64,000 nucleotides of DNA from JANNSX01 sp046348995. Lineage in GTDB: Bacteria > Pseudomonadota > Alphaproteobacteria > Rhizobiales > Hyphomicrobiaceae. Shown here in pieces: positions 25,399 through 34,406 of the stretch (positions are counted from its first letter, which is position 1; the number at the start of each line of letters is the position of its first letter). The notes below the pieces were generated by a model. That model worked only from the letters and a program-made list of their open reading frames with translations, was not told the origin of the DNA and did not search any database. The translations under genes were made by a program, and so were the position numbers. The DNA lies in NCBI GenBank assembly GCA_046348995.1, contig JAXMDB010000009.1, forward strand, positions 124,001 to 188,000, given 5' to 3'.

Positions 25399-25776
25399 CT
25401 AACTGCGGCTGCGCGTCTCTAGAGCCGCCGCGACCGCAACGGCGAGCCAGCCTGCGATCATGGTTGAGCCCCCGATTGGTGCCGCCATCGGAAACAGTCT
25501 GTTTCCCGTGAAGGCGCGCAACGCGATATCGCCCGCAAACAGGGTCGCGCCGAGCAGCAAGAGCGTCCCGGCAATGGTCCATGCGCGTGACACGCCGGGA
25601 CGAGCGCCCCATGCCGAGACGGCAAGCGCGGCGGCCGCATGCAGCACGAGCATTTGCGCGGCCATCGCCAGTGCCGGATCAGGCAGAGCATGTGATGCGA
25701 CGGCCGCGAGCGCGACGCCCGCGGCGCCGAGAAGGCCAGCACTAAGCGCGATGAGCCGGCTCGCCTCTGCGCTCAT
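25399..25776 (-). CDS. DUF423 family membrane protein
   Basis: A 125-residue protein of four membrane helices. The GLLGAAGVALAAVASHAL and MLVLHAAAALAVSAWG segments and the C-terminal MAAPIGGSTMIAGWLAVA are typical of the DUF423 (YgdD) family. The ATG at 25776 has GAGG 7 bases upstream; a GTG at 25788 overlapping the previous stop is an alternative. It is the last gene of the dpaL operon. The function is unknown. Confidence 0.9.
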   Translation of the reverse strand: MSAEASRLIALSAGLLGAAGVALAAVASHALPDPALAMAAQMLVLHAAAALAVSAWGARPGVSRAWTIAGTLLLLGATLFAGDIALRAFTGNRLFPMAAPIGGSTMIAGWLAVAVAAALETRSRS

Positions 25777-25784
25777 GGGGTGCC

Positions 25785-26780
25785 TCACGCCAGCTTGACG
25801 ATCTGCTTGCCGAAGTTGCGGCCCGAGAGCAGTCCGATGAACGCGTCTGGTGCCGACTCGAGACCTTCCGAGACCGTCTCGCGCACTTTCAAAGCGCCCG
25901 TGTCGGCGAGGTCGCTGAGCTCTTTAAGGGCCTTGGGCCAGTAGCCCATGTCGTCAGAGACGATGAAGCCCTGGATGAGCGCGCGCGTGATGAGGATCAC
26001 CCGCATATCGGGAAGCGGTGTCGGCGCGCCATTGTAGGAGGCGATGAGGCCGCAGATCGCGACGCGGGCGAAGTCGTTCAAGCGAGCGATACACTGCTGG
26101 AACGGAACGCCGCCGACATTTTCGAACAAGCCATCGATGCGGTTCGGCACGGCGGCGTGGAGCTGCTCGGCGAAGTCCGGCGCGCGATGGTCGATGCACG
26201 CCGCGTAGCCGAGCTCGGCGACGGCGTAAGCGCATTTCTCAGGACCGCCGGCAATGCCGACGGTGCGCGCACCGGCGCGGCGCGCGAGCTGGCCGACGAC
26301 GCTGCCGACCGCCCCGGTCGCGGCCGACACGACGATCGTCTCGCCCGCCTTCGGCGTGATGATGTCATTGAGGCCGTGCCACGCGGTGACGCCCGGCATG
26401 CCGACGGCGCCGAGGTAGTAGGAGAGGGGGAACGAGCGGCGCGCGAGCTTCGTAAGCTCGGCGCCGTCGGTGAGCGAATAGAGTTGCCAGCCGCCGCGGC
26501 CGAGCACGGCATCACCGGCCTTGAAGCGCGCGTTCCGGGACTCGACGACCTCGCCGACCGTGCCGCCTTGCATGACGGCGTCGAGTGCCTGTGGCTCGGC
26601 GTAGTTGCGTCCGGCGTTCATGCGGCCGCGCATATAGGGATCGACCGACAGGAAGAGGTGGCGCACGAGCACCTGCCCCTCGCTGGGCGCATTCACCTCT
26701 TGCTCGATCAGACGAAAATTGTCCGGCGTCGGCATGGCTGTCGGGCGCGAGGCAAGGACGAGGGCACGGTTCTTCGGCAT
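25785..26780 (-). CDS. NADP-dependent MDR oxidoreductase (CurA/PTGR type)
   Basis: A 331-residue zinc-independent medium-chain dehydrogenase/reductase. The N-terminus has LSVDPYMRGRMN, typical of the prostaglandin/leukotriene reductase subfamily (CurA, YncB), and the Rossmann motif is SAATGAVGSVVGQLARRAG. GLFENVGG and GLIASYNG also fit. These enzymes reduce alpha,beta-unsaturated carbonyl compounds using NADPH. The ATG at 26780 follows GAGGT; upstream in-frame sequence belongs to the dpaL region. It starts 4 bases after the dpaL stop. Confidence 0.94.
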   Translation of the reverse strand: MPKNRALVLASRPTAMPTPDNFRLIEQEVNAPSEGQVLVRHLFLSVDPYMRGRMNAGRNYAEPQALDAVMQGGTVGEVVESRNARFKAGDAVLGRGGWQLYSLTDGAELTKLARRSFPLSYYLGAVGMPGVTAWHGLNDIITPKAGETIVVSAATGAVGSVVGQLARRAGARTVGIAGGPEKCAYAVAELGYAACIDHRAPDFAEQLHAAVPNRIDGLFENVGGVPFQQCIARLNDFARVAICGLIASYNGAPTPLPDMRVILITRALIQGFIVSDDMGYWPKALKELSDLADTGALKVRETVSEGLESAPDAFIGLLSGRNFGKQIVKLA

Positions 26781-26784
26781 GGGA

Positions 26785-28017
26785 CTACCTCTTTGCGGCA
26801 GCGACATCCTCGGCGCTTCGGCCGACGACGCGGGTGTAGGTCGCCGGATCGGTCGCGCCCTCGCTGACGATGGCTGCGACCCGCGACGTCTGATCGAGGC
26901 CGATGGTCCGGCGCAAGTTCGGATCGAGCGCGACGGCGACGAGCCCGGCGATGGCAGCGCAGCCGGATTCGCCGGCGACGATCGGCTGGTCGCCGCCGGT
27001 GCCATCAGCCAGGAGCCGCATGGCCGCGGGGGCGGCATCATCCGGCAGCGTCACCACGTCGTCGACGGCGGCATGCATGATCGGCCAGGCGAGTGGAGAG
27101 ACCTCGCCTGCCGCAAGACACGCCATGAAGGTGTCGACGTCTCCTGGAACGGGCGTCGGCTTGCCTGCGGCGATCGAGCGGAAGATGCAATCGGCGCGGT
27201 CGGGCTCGACGGCGATGACTCGCGGGCGTTTTGCCCCGAACGTCTCCCACAGATGTCCAGCGACCGCGGCCGCGAGCCCGCCGACCCCGCCCTGCACGAA
27301 GACATGCGTCGGCACGCGGCCACGGAGCTGACCGATCATCTCCTCGACCATCACCGTGTAGCCCTGCACGACGAGCGTCGGGATCTCGGTGCGACCGCCG
27401 CCCGAGTTCGTGTCGGCCACGAGCACCCAGCCGTTTGTCTCGCAATCGACGGCGCACTGGCGAACGCTGTCGTCGTAGCTGCCGGGGACGCGGACGATCT
27501 CGGCGCCGTAGCGGGCGATTGCTGCCTCGCGGTCCTGGCTCACATGACTGTGCAGATAGATCTTGGAGCGGCAGCCGAACATCTCAGCGCCCCAAGCGAC
27601 GGAGCGGCCGTGATTGCCGTCGGTTGCGGCGGCGACGGTCACTTTCTGCAAACGGTCGCGATGCGCGCCCTTGATGAGCTCGGCCGCCGAGGGACGCGGC
27701 AGGTGAGCGGCCTCGACATGGGCCTGGAGCGCGCGGAGCACGGCATAAGCCCCGCCCAGCGCTTTGAAGCTCTTAAGGCCAAAGCGATGCCCTTCATCCT
27801 TGGCGTCGAGACTCGCGATCCCGAGCGCCTTGGCGAGACCGGGCAAGGCGACAAGCGGTGTCGGCGCATAGCCCGTCCAGGTCGAGATCTCGGCGCGGGC
27901 CGTTTCAAAGGCAGCGCGGCTGAGCAGGGGACGAAGGGCCGGATCGTAGGGGCCGTGCTGGGCGGCGGCGTTGGCGACATAGCGAGCAGCAAAGCGTTCG
28001 ATCGGCACGGACCGCAC
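26785..28017 (-). CDS. dpaL: Diaminopropionate ammonia-lyase
   Basis: A fold-type II PLP enzyme (410 residues) that cleaves 2,3-diaminopropionate to pyruvate and ammonia. PLP lysine is in FGLKSFKALGGAYAV, with the phosphate loop region ATDGNHGRSVAWGA. The family-specific segments GSYDDSVRQ, DTNSGGGRTEIP and VQGYTVMVEEM are present, and VAGESGCAA lies near the C-terminus. The length fits DpaL/YgeX. It is first of a three-gene operon with an MDR oxidoreductase and DUF423, and starts 31 bases from the tRNA-Phe gene. Confidence 0.94.
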   Translation of the reverse strand: MRSVPIERFAARYVANAAAQHGPYDPALRPLLSRAAFETARAEISTWTGYAPTPLVALPGLAKALGIASLDAKDEGHRFGLKSFKALGGAYAVLRALQAHVEAAHLPRPSAAELIKGAHRDRLQKVTVAAATDGNHGRSVAWGAEMFGCRSKIYLHSHVSQDREAAIARYGAEIVRVPGSYDDSVRQCAVDCETNGWVLVADTNSGGGRTEIPTLVVQGYTVMVEEMIGQLRGRVPTHVFVQGGVGGLAAAVAGHLWETFGAKRPRVIAVEPDRADCIFRSIAAGKPTPVPGDVDTFMACLAAGEVSPLAWPIMHAAVDDVVTLPDDAAPAAMRLLADGTGGDQPIVAGESGCAAIAGLVAVALDPNLRRTIGLDQTSRVAAIVSEGATDPATYTRVVGRSAEDVAAAKR

Positions 28018-28048
28018 CTCTAGGTGAGCTTCATCTTGAAGAGGAGAA

Positions 28049-28124
28049 TGGTGCCCAGGGGCGGAATCGAACCACCGACACTGCGATTTTCAGTCGCATG
28101 CTCTACCAACTGAGCTACCTGGGC
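28049..28124 (-). tRNA. tRNA-Phe (GAA)
   Basis: A full cloverleaf is visible on the minus strand: acceptor GCCCAGG/CCTGGGC, D-loop GTAGCTCAGTTGGTAGAGC, anticodon loop CTGAAAA (anticodon GAA) on the stem TGCGA/TCGCA, and T-arm GGTTCGATTC. The CCA end is encoded (28049-28051). Confidence 0.97.
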
Positions 28125-28290
28125 AACCACGGCCGCATGGGCCGTTCTTGGTGAGGGATCGGCTTATAGGGGATTGGACGGGTCCTGTCGAGCGGCTTGG
28201 CCGGGCAAGGTAGTCACGGGGTTGGAGGCTCTGACGACGCGCGATAGAAGGGATAGCCTCGAACCCCACCCAACCTCAACGGAGCCCCCC

Positions 28291-28776
28291 ATGCCCATCA
28301 CCGTCGGCCAGAAATTACCTGACGCCACGTTCAAGATCATGACGGACGGCAAGCCGGCGGAGGTATCGGTCAAGGACTACTTCGCGGGCAAGACCGTCGC
28401 CCTCTTTGCCGTGCCCGGCGCCTATACGCCGACCTGCCACAACAAGCACGTGCCGAGCTTCCTCGCCGATGGCGACAAGCTCAAGAAGGCCGGCGTCGAC
28501 ACCATCGCCTGCACCTCGGTCAACGACATCTTCGTGCTCGACCAGTGGGCCAAGGATACCGGCGCCCATGGCAAGATCGCATTCCTGGCCGACGGCAGCG
28601 CGGAGTTTGCGCGCGCGATCGGCATGGAGCTCGATCTGGGCGGCTTCGGCCTCGGCGTTCGCTCGAAACGCTATGCGATGCTCGTGAAAGACGGCGTCGT
28701 CAAAGCCCTCAACGTCGAGGAGAACGCCGGCGAGTGCACCATCTCCGCCGCCCCGGCCCTTCTCAAGGCGCTCTAG
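28291..28776 (+). CDS. Peroxiredoxin (Prx5-like)
   Basis: A 161-residue thiol peroxidase of the Prx5 group. The peroxidatic cysteine sits in VPGAYTPTCHNKHVPSF (about residue 50), with the later motifs VNDIFVLDQWAKDTG and MLVKDGVVKALNVEEN. The Cys in GECTISAA could be the resolving residue. The start ATG at 28291 gives the normal N-terminus (MPITVGQKLPDATFKIM). An adenylate cyclase gene begins 4 bases after its stop. Confidence 0.96.
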   Translation: MPITVGQKLPDATFKIMTDGKPAEVSVKDYFAGKTVALFAVPGAYTPTCHNKHVPSFLADGDKLKKAGVDTIACTSVNDIFVLDQWAKDTGAHGKIAFLADGSAEFARAIGMELDLGGFGLGVRSKRYAMLVKDGVVKALNVEENAGECTISAAPALLKAL

Positions 28777-28780
28777 GGGC

Positions 28781-29962
28781 GTGCCTCACAGAAAGTTCAC
28801 GGCCTCCTCCGACGTCATCCTCGCTGCCTCCCGGGTGCGCGATTGGATCGTGGAGGAGGGCGTGCACGTGGCCGATCTCGGCGGCTTTCTCGATCAGCTG
28901 TGCGAGCGCATCCGGACCGGCGGCGTCGCCATCGAGCGGGCGACGCTCGGTTTCGAGGTGCTGCACGCCGAGCGCATCCGGATGTCGCGAGAGTGGCAGC
29001 TCGGGCGGGCGCAGACTGAGCGGACGCTGCCGCTCGGTATGGAAGCGCGCTACGACAGCAGCCCCTTCGCGCTCGCCTATCGCACCAACGATTGGGTCGT
29101 GCTCGATCTCGGTTCGACCGGCGACGAGCAGTTTCCGGTTGTGCGCGACCTCAAGAGCATGGGGTTCACCGGCTACGTCGCCATTCCCGTGCCCTTCACC
29201 GACGGTAGCGAAAACTCGGTATCCTTTGCGACGCGGCAGGCACGCGGGTTCGGGGAAGCCGATCTCGCCTTCCTCGCCCGCGTCGTGCCGGTGCTCGCGG
29301 TCGCCCTCGAGATTCGCCGCACGCGCATGCAGATGGACGATCTGCTCCGGACCTACGTCGGCGAGGAGCCCAAGCGCCTCGTTCTCTCCGGCAACGTGCA
29401 TCGCAGCGATGTCATTCGTATCTCGGCTGCGATCATGTTCTCCGACATTCGGGGCTTTACGAGCCTGTCGACCCGCCTCAACGACGAGGAGAGCGTCGCG
29501 CTTCTCAATGCCTATTTCGACTGCTTCGTGCCCGAGATCGAGGCGCGCGGCGGCGAGGTGCTCAAATATGTCGGCGACGGCATCCTCGCGATCTTCCGGG
29601 ATCAGGAGGCGGCGACCGCCAAAGCCGCTGCTGCAACGCTCGCCGCCGCGCAAGCAGGCCTGTCACGGGCCGCTCAACTGAGTGCCGAAAAACGGCTCGG
29701 CCGCGCTCTCAAGGTCGGTGTCTCGCTGCATCACGGCACCGTCGCCTACGGCAACATCGGCTCGGGAAGCCGGCTCGACTTCACGGTCGTCGGCCGCGAC
29801 GTCAACCTCACGAGCCGTATCCAGAAAGCCAACAAGCGCCTCGACGAGCCGCTGCTCATGTCGGAGCCGTTCGCCCGCCACATCGCGCCGATGCCGGTCG
29901 AGATCGGCAGCTTCAAACTGTCCGGCATCGCCGAGCCGCAGAAGCTCTACATCCCGCGCTAA
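28781..29962 (+). CDS. Class III adenylate cyclase with N-terminal sensor-like region
   Basis: A 393-residue protein. The C-terminal half (about 205-393) is a class III nucleotidyl cyclase domain with all key residues: metal Asp in MFSDIRGFTSLS, substrate Lys and second metal Asp in EVLKYVGDGILAIF, and the transition-state Asn and Arg in GRDVNLTSRIQ. The N-terminal half (about 1-200) looks like a GAF-type sensor with no membrane span. The start is a GTG at 28781 with poor ribosome-site spacing, 4 bases after the peroxiredoxin stop, so translation may be coupled. Cyclic AMP is the likely product. Confidence 0.88.
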   Translation: MPHRKFTASSDVILAASRVRDWIVEEGVHVADLGGFLDQLCERIRTGGVAIERATLGFEVLHAERIRMSREWQLGRAQTERTLPLGMEARYDSSPFALAYRTNDWVVLDLGSTGDEQFPVVRDLKSMGFTGYVAIPVPFTDGSENSVSFATRQARGFGEADLAFLARVVPVLAVALEIRRTRMQMDDLLRTYVGEEPKRLVLSGNVHRSDVIRISAAIMFSDIRGFTSLSTRLNDEESVALLNAYFDCFVPEIEARGGEVLKYVGDGILAIFRDQEAATAKAAAATLAAAQAGLSRAAQLSAEKRLGRALKVGVSLHHGTVAYGNIGSGSRLDFTVVGRDVNLTSRIQKANKRLDEPLLMSEPFARHIAPMPVEIGSFKLSGIAEPQKLYIPR

Positions 29963-29966
29963 GTGC

Positions 29967-31334
29967 TCAGGCTGCCGGCAGGCCGTTCTCGAAGCAATAG
30001 TACAGCGTCGGGAAGGAGCGGCGGAGCGCGACCGCCTCCTTGGCGACGCCCTCCGGCGCCTCGCCGCGCACGACCACGCGGGCGATGAGATCGGCGATCG
30101 CCGTCATCTCCTTTTCCTTCATGCCGAACCGCGTCACCTCGATGGTGCCCATCCGCAGACCACCCGGATAATCCCAATCCTCCGGCTTGTCGGTCGGCAC
30201 GAGGTTCTTGTTGACGATGATGTTGGCACGCTCGAGCTTCTGGGCGTTCGCGAGACCGCGGCCGTATTGGCGGACGTCGGCAATCGCCTGCTGGGTGGTC
30301 GTAAAGCCCTTGTGCGCGCCGAGCATGGGAATGCCGCGCTCGTGCAACGCGCCGGCGAGCGCCTTCGCGTTCTTGACGATCTGTCCCATGTACGTCTCGC
30401 CGAAGGCGATCGCCTCTGCCGTCGCCAGCGCGAGCGCCGCTACACGATTGACCTGATGCGTCGCCGCCCAGATCGGGAACACGGCCGTCGTCACCGGCAT
30501 CGTGATCTCAGGATCGTCCCAGACGATGATGCCCGACTGTGGTCCGGAGAACGTCTTACCGGCCGAGCCCGTCATGATGTCCGCGCCCTCGCGCAACGGA
30601 TCCTGGAACTGGCCGCCGCCGATGAGGCCGAGCTGATGGGCGGCGTCGAAAAAGAACTTGCCGCCCCAGGCCGCGATCACGTCCTTCATGGCCCGCACCG
30701 GCTGCGGGAACAGTGTCATCGACAGGCCGAGTGCCACAAGTGGTGGCTTGGCTGCCTCCGCGACCGTCTTGAACCGGTCGACGTCGACGACGAGCTCGTG
30801 CGGGTCCATCGGGATGTCGACGACCTTGCGGCCCATGGCGCCGGCCGGACCGTCATTGCGGTTGGAGGAGTGCCCGCCGGTCGGCTGCGCCGCCGTCATG
30901 ACGATGTCGCCGGGCTTCGAGAGCGCCGTGTAGACGACGGCATTTCCGATCATCGACGCGCACATGCGGTGGTCGGCGTAATTGCAGCGCCAGTACTGTT
31001 TCATGAGCTCGACGCACAGCGCTTCGACCTCGTCGATGTGCTTGGTGCCGGCGAACCAGCGATTGACCGGTCCGATATGGCCTTCGGCCGCGCGCGTGCC
31101 GATCTCGGCACCGAGGAGGGCCCGGACGCCTGGGCTGGTCGGCGCCTCGGGTGCGAGTAGATTGATACAGGTCTCGCCGCGGAACTCGGCATTTCGGCCG
31201 ACGGCCGCTTTCACGAGCTCGCCCATCGCGCGCGCGTCCCCGGCGGCATCGAGCAGCTTGCGCGCCGCAGCCAGCGCATCGGCATCGTGCGCCTCGATGC
31301 GGTTCGAGCGGGCGTCGGGCTTGCGATCGGACAT
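29967..31334 (-). CDS. Serine hydroxymethyltransferase-like PLP enzyme
   Basis: A 455-residue fold-type I PLP protein distantly related to SHMT. The PLP lysine is likely in TGSAGKTFSGPQSGIIVW, corresponding to the SHMT HKTLRGPRGG region; FFFDAAHQLGLIGGG gives the PLP Asp, and GGLRMGTIEVTRFGMKE the late motif. SEGY-type N-terminal motifs of canonical SHMT are replaced (CINLLAPEAPTSPGVRALL, IGPVNRWFAGTKHIDEVE), so the substrate is probably not the usual serine/THF. It is followed by a gene in the opposite direction (the cyclase), and a GNAT gene lies just upstream on the same strand. Confidence 0.78.
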   Translation of the reverse strand: MSDRKPDARSNRIEAHDADALAAARKLLDAAGDARAMGELVKAAVGRNAEFRGETCINLLAPEAPTSPGVRALLGAEIGTRAAEGHIGPVNRWFAGTKHIDEVEALCVELMKQYWRCNYADHRMCASMIGNAVVYTALSKPGDIVMTAAQPTGGHSSNRNDGPAGAMGRKVVDIPMDPHELVVDVDRFKTVAEAAKPPLVALGLSMTLFPQPVRAMKDVIAAWGGKFFFDAAHQLGLIGGGQFQDPLREGADIMTGSAGKTFSGPQSGIIVWDDPEITMPVTTAVFPIWAATHQVNRVAALALATAEAIAFGETYMGQIVKNAKALAGALHERGIPMLGAHKGFTTTQQAIADVRQYGRGLANAQKLERANIIVNKNLVPTDKPEDWDYPGGLRMGTIEVTRFGMKEKEMTAIADLIARVVVRGEAPEGVAKEAVALRRSFPTLYYCFENGLPAA

Positions 31335-31337
31335 AGG

Positions 31338-31874
31338 TCAGTCTCCGGTGGTGAGGCCGGCGCGCTCCGTCAGAAGGCGCATGGGCTCGTGGGCAATGGT
31401 GTAGTGACGTTCGTTGTCCTTGAGGACGAAGCCGAGCCGGGCATAGAAGCGCTCGGCGTTCGCGTTGCCGCGCTCGACCTCGAGGCGGATGAAGCGCGCG
31501 CCTTCTCGCCACGCGCTCCGGGCCGCGGCCGCCAGCAGCCGCTCCCCAAGCTTATCGCCGCGCAGGCCCGGCCGCACGTAGAGATCGATGACGTGGAGAC
31601 CACGCGCGCCATGCCAGGTCGAGAACATGAGAAGCGAGAGGCAATATCCCAACAGCTCGCCCTGACGCTCCGCGACGACGAGGCGGAGGAGGGGCGCGGG
31701 GCCGAACAAGTTCGCTCTCAGTGCGTCGCCGGTCACCTTGGGATGAACGCCCGGCGCCGTCGCGTGCGCAAGCTCGGTCGCCATCAAGGCGACATCGTCG
31801 CAATCGCCGGGAAGCGCCGCCCGGATGACGGGCGCCGATCCGTTCGGCGGCGAGAGCGTGCGGTCAAGGGACAT
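31338..31874 (-). CDS. GNAT acetyltransferase
   Basis: A 178-residue GNAT domain protein. The acetyl-CoA loop is in DLYVRPGLRGDKLGERLLAA, followed by EVERGNANAERFYARLGF. The ATG at 31874 is taken; a GTG at 31913 is possible, and neither has a strong ribosome site. It lies 3 bases upstream of the SHMT-like gene on the same strand, suggesting an operon. The substrate is unknown. Confidence 0.9.
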   Translation of the reverse strand: MSLDRTLSPPNGSAPVIRAALPGDCDDVALMATELAHATAPGVHPKVTGDALRANLFGPAPLLRLVVAERQGELLGYCLSLLMFSTWHGARGLHVIDLYVRPGLRGDKLGERLLAAAARSAWREGARFIRLEVERGNANAERFYARLGFVLKDNERHYTIAHEPMRLLTERAGLTTGD

Positions 31875-31973
31875 GACTACCGGAGAAAGGGCGAAAAGGC
31901 ATGCGGGGAGCACGCCCTTGTGCGTCAGCCCGCGTCCCTTGGCAAGGCCAGAGACGCGAGCTTCTCCGCCCGC

Positions 31974-33509
31974 TTACTGCGTGATGCGGAGCGCCGACAG
32001 CCGCGATCCGATCGCCTGGAAGGCTTGGGTCAGGTCGTCGACGGTGGTCGCGTCGTAGTAGTGCGAGGCGTCCGTGCTGCAGTCGTGAAGGGTCTGCTCG
32101 GCGATCGTCCGCTCGGCTTCCGTCAGCTCGTTGAGCGCAAAGCCCACCGTGTACACCTCGATGCCCGCATCGTGCATGTTCTCGCAGACATCGACCGCCC
32201 AATTCGAGACGGTCTGCTGATCCGCTCCCTTCCATCCGCGATAGGTGTTGAAGACGCCGTCGGTCATCAGCACGACAGCCTTCTTCAAATGCGGTACTCC
32301 GGACAGGGGGTCGGGTGCGAGCTCGGCATAGCTGCGCGGCGCGCTCGCACCTGAGAACACGCCGTTCCAGTTGGGCGACAGTGTGTACCAGCCGACGGCC
32401 GTGCCGAGCGCGCCTGCCGTCGAGCCGTAAGCCTCGAGGTCGTCGATGCGATCGGAGAGCACGTCCTTTTCGGAGGTCAGCGGCAGGAGCTGGCTATTCT
32501 GGGAAACGTCGGCGCAATAGCCGTCTTGCGTGTAGTCCCAGAAATACGACGGGTCACCTGGTGTCGTTCCCGTGTAGAGCGTGATCGGCGTGTCGGCGCT
32601 GTCATAGGACAGGGGGAAGCGATCGCCGCCATGGGCGTTGAGCCAGGTGCCGGCAGCTGGCGCCGCGTCGGTCGCGCCGTAGCTCTCGGGGTCGTTGTAG
32701 AATCGGTCGGTTATGCACGGCATGATCTTCCAATTGACGGCGTGCTTCGTTTCGGAAGCGTGGCAGGCCCAATTGCCGTCGTCCTCGCTGCCGCCGCTGC
32801 CCGACCAGTCCGTGCATTCCTCGTACCAACCCGTCCAAGTCGGATCGAGCCCGGTCATGGCTTGCATCAACGCGCTGCCGCCGCCGTCCGGGCCAACGCG
32901 CACACGCGTCGAGAAGGGAACGAGCGACACCCGCGTCGAGCGCTGGCTCTGGTCGCCCGTGACGACGGTATCGATGAGTTGGTGGGCGGCCCGCTTGAGG
33001 CCATCGAGCTTCGGGCTGGAATTGCAGGGTCCCACGCCATCCGCGCACATGGAGCCCGTGACGTCGAGAACGAGGGAGACCTCGATGTCGCCGGTGCCGA
33101 CCATGACGCCCGACGATGCGGAGAGCGCGACATTTTCGTATCCGAGCACAGGAAGCAGGTAGGTCTTGGTGCTCGTCGTCGCTGAAACAGCAATGCCTGT
33201 ATCTGTTTTCGTCACGGTGACATCGACAGTGCCAGGATCGAAAGTCGAATTGGCGGCTATGAAGGACTCGGCATAGGCCTTGAGCTCGGTTTCCTCGAGG
33301 TTGGACTTTCGGGCGGTGGCGAGCGCGGCCGCATCGACCGCATGTTGCAACTCGTCCCGAACCATCTGAGCACGGCCGTAGTCGACCGCCAAACCGGCGG
33401 CGGCGACAATCGGGATGAGCGACAGGGCGAACACCATCGCATATGCGCCGGAACGGTCGGCGGCGACGCGGCGCAAGAGGTCGGCTAATCGGAACCAAGT
33501 AGTATGCAC
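31974..33509 (-). CDS. TadG-like pilus-assembly protein with vWA domain
   Basis: A 511-residue protein. The N-terminus holds the TadE/TadG-like leader helix (AYAMVFALSLIPIVAAAGLAVDYGRAQ region, about residues 22-48), then a von Willebrand A domain with MIDAS motif DVTGSM (Thr replaces the usual Ser) and LMTDGVFNTY. The vWA domain is interrupted by a Gly/Ser/Asp-rich stretch around GSGGSEDDGNWAC. TadG proteins belong to Flp/tight-adherence pilus systems; no other tad genes are nearby. It has its own upstream region of about 180 bases. Confidence 0.88.
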   Translation of the reverse strand: MHTTWFRLADLLRRVAADRSGAYAMVFALSLIPIVAAAGLAVDYGRAQMVRDELQHAVDAAALATARKSNLEETELKAYAESFIAANSTFDPGTVDVTVTKTDTGIAVSATTSTKTYLLPVLGYENVALSASSGVMVGTGDIEVSLVLDVTGSMCADGVGPCNSSPKLDGLKRAAHQLIDTVVTGDQSQRSTRVSLVPFSTRVRVGPDGGGSALMQAMTGLDPTWTGWYEECTDWSGSGGSEDDGNWACHASETKHAVNWKIMPCITDRFYNDPESYGATDAAPAAGTWLNAHGGDRFPLSYDSADTPITLYTGTTPGDPSYFWDYTQDGYCADVSQNSQLLPLTSEKDVLSDRIDDLEAYGSTAGALGTAVGWYTLSPNWNGVFSGASAPRSYAELAPDPLSGVPHLKKAVVLMTDGVFNTYRGWKGADQQTVSNWAVDVCENMHDAGIEVYTVGFALNELTEAERTIAEQTLHDCSTDASHYYDATTVDDLTQAFQAIGSRLSALRITQ

Positions 33510-33627
33510 GATGAGGCTCCCGGAGGTTGGGAAGCCTTCAGGAGTAGCGCAATCAGGTTTTCACTTTGGTAACGCGGTACACGTCGGACCGGCGTTAGGC
33601 ATAATTTTATCGTAAGTTCGGAAGATC

Positions 33628-33655
33628 GGGACGGCAAAAGAGCATCTGCCGTCCC
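33628..33655. terminator. Hairpin between the SIMPL gene and the TadG-like gene
   Basis: A perfect 9-bp inverted repeat GGGACGGCA/TGCCGTCCC with a 10-base loop lies about 30 bases after the SIMPL-protein stop on the minus strand. There is no clear T-run, so the terminator call is tentative. Confidence 0.45.
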
Positions 33656-33686
33656 CGAATGGCACAAAGTCGAGCAGCATCATTCA

Positions 33687-34406
33687 CTATTCCAGCGCAT
33701 AGGTCATCGTGACGTTGACCTGCAGCGTCTGCTCGCCGGCCTCGATGGGGACGGGGGCGGCCTCGGCGGCAGCCGCCTGCCGCATCATCGGAATGGGCCC
33801 TGGATTGAAGGTCGCCTCCTCGATCTTGAGCACTTGCCCGAGTTTGGCGCCCGCGGCCGTCGCATAAAGGTCCGCCATCCGCTTGGCATTGGCGACGGCG
33901 GATTTGCGCGCATCATCCAGCCGCACATCCGCATCCGAGACCTCGAAACGGATCGAGTTGATCTGGTTGGAGCCCTCGCCGACGGCCTTGTCGAGGATCG
34001 CGCCGAGCTTGGCGATCTCGCTGACGCGGATGTTGACGACATTGGAGACCTGATAGCCGACGAGCTTGGGCGGCTTGCCGTCCTGCGGGTACTCGTAGCG
34101 CGGGCCGATCGAGAAATCGCTCGTCTGCACGTCCCGATCCTCCAAGCCCTCGGCTTTGAGCGTATCGATGACCTTGCGCATGGCGGCGGTGTTGGCATCG
34201 AGGGCGGCGCGGGCGGTCTTGGCCTCGCTCATCACGCCGAGGGCTATGAACACCCGGTCCGGCACCGCGGTCACCGAGCCCGAAGCGGAAATGGTGATCG
34301 TGCGCTGCATTGTCTTGGTCTCTTGGGCCGCGGCGGGGGTGACGGTGGGCGCCGCGACGGCCAGCCCGGCCACCAGGGCCATCGCGAGGGGGATCGATTT
34401 CAGCAT
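33687..34406 (-). CDS. SIMPL (DUF541) domain periplasmic protein
   Basis: A 239-residue exported protein; the start at 34406 has GGAGAC upstream and begins a signal peptide (LAMALVAGLAVAAPTVTPAA). The SIMPL domain is recognised by ITISASGSVTAVPDRVFIAL, DVQTSDFSIGPRYEY, YQVSNVVNIRV and DARKSAVANAKRMADLYA. SIMPL proteins resemble Bp26/OMP28 of Brucella, an immunogenic periplasmic protein that oligomerises. The role is unknown. It lies upstream of tRNA-CAT, in the opposite direction. Confidence 0.94.
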   Translation of the reverse strand: MLKSIPLAMALVAGLAVAAPTVTPAAAQETKTMQRTITISASGSVTAVPDRVFIALGVMSEAKTARAALDANTAAMRKVIDTLKAEGLEDRDVQTSDFSIGPRYEYPQDGKPPKLVGYQVSNVVNIRVSEIAKLGAILDKAVGEGSNQINSIRFEVSDADVRLDDARKSAVANAKRMADLYATAAGAKLGQVLKIEEATFNPGPIPMMRQAAAAEAAPVPIEAGEQTLQVNVTMTYALE

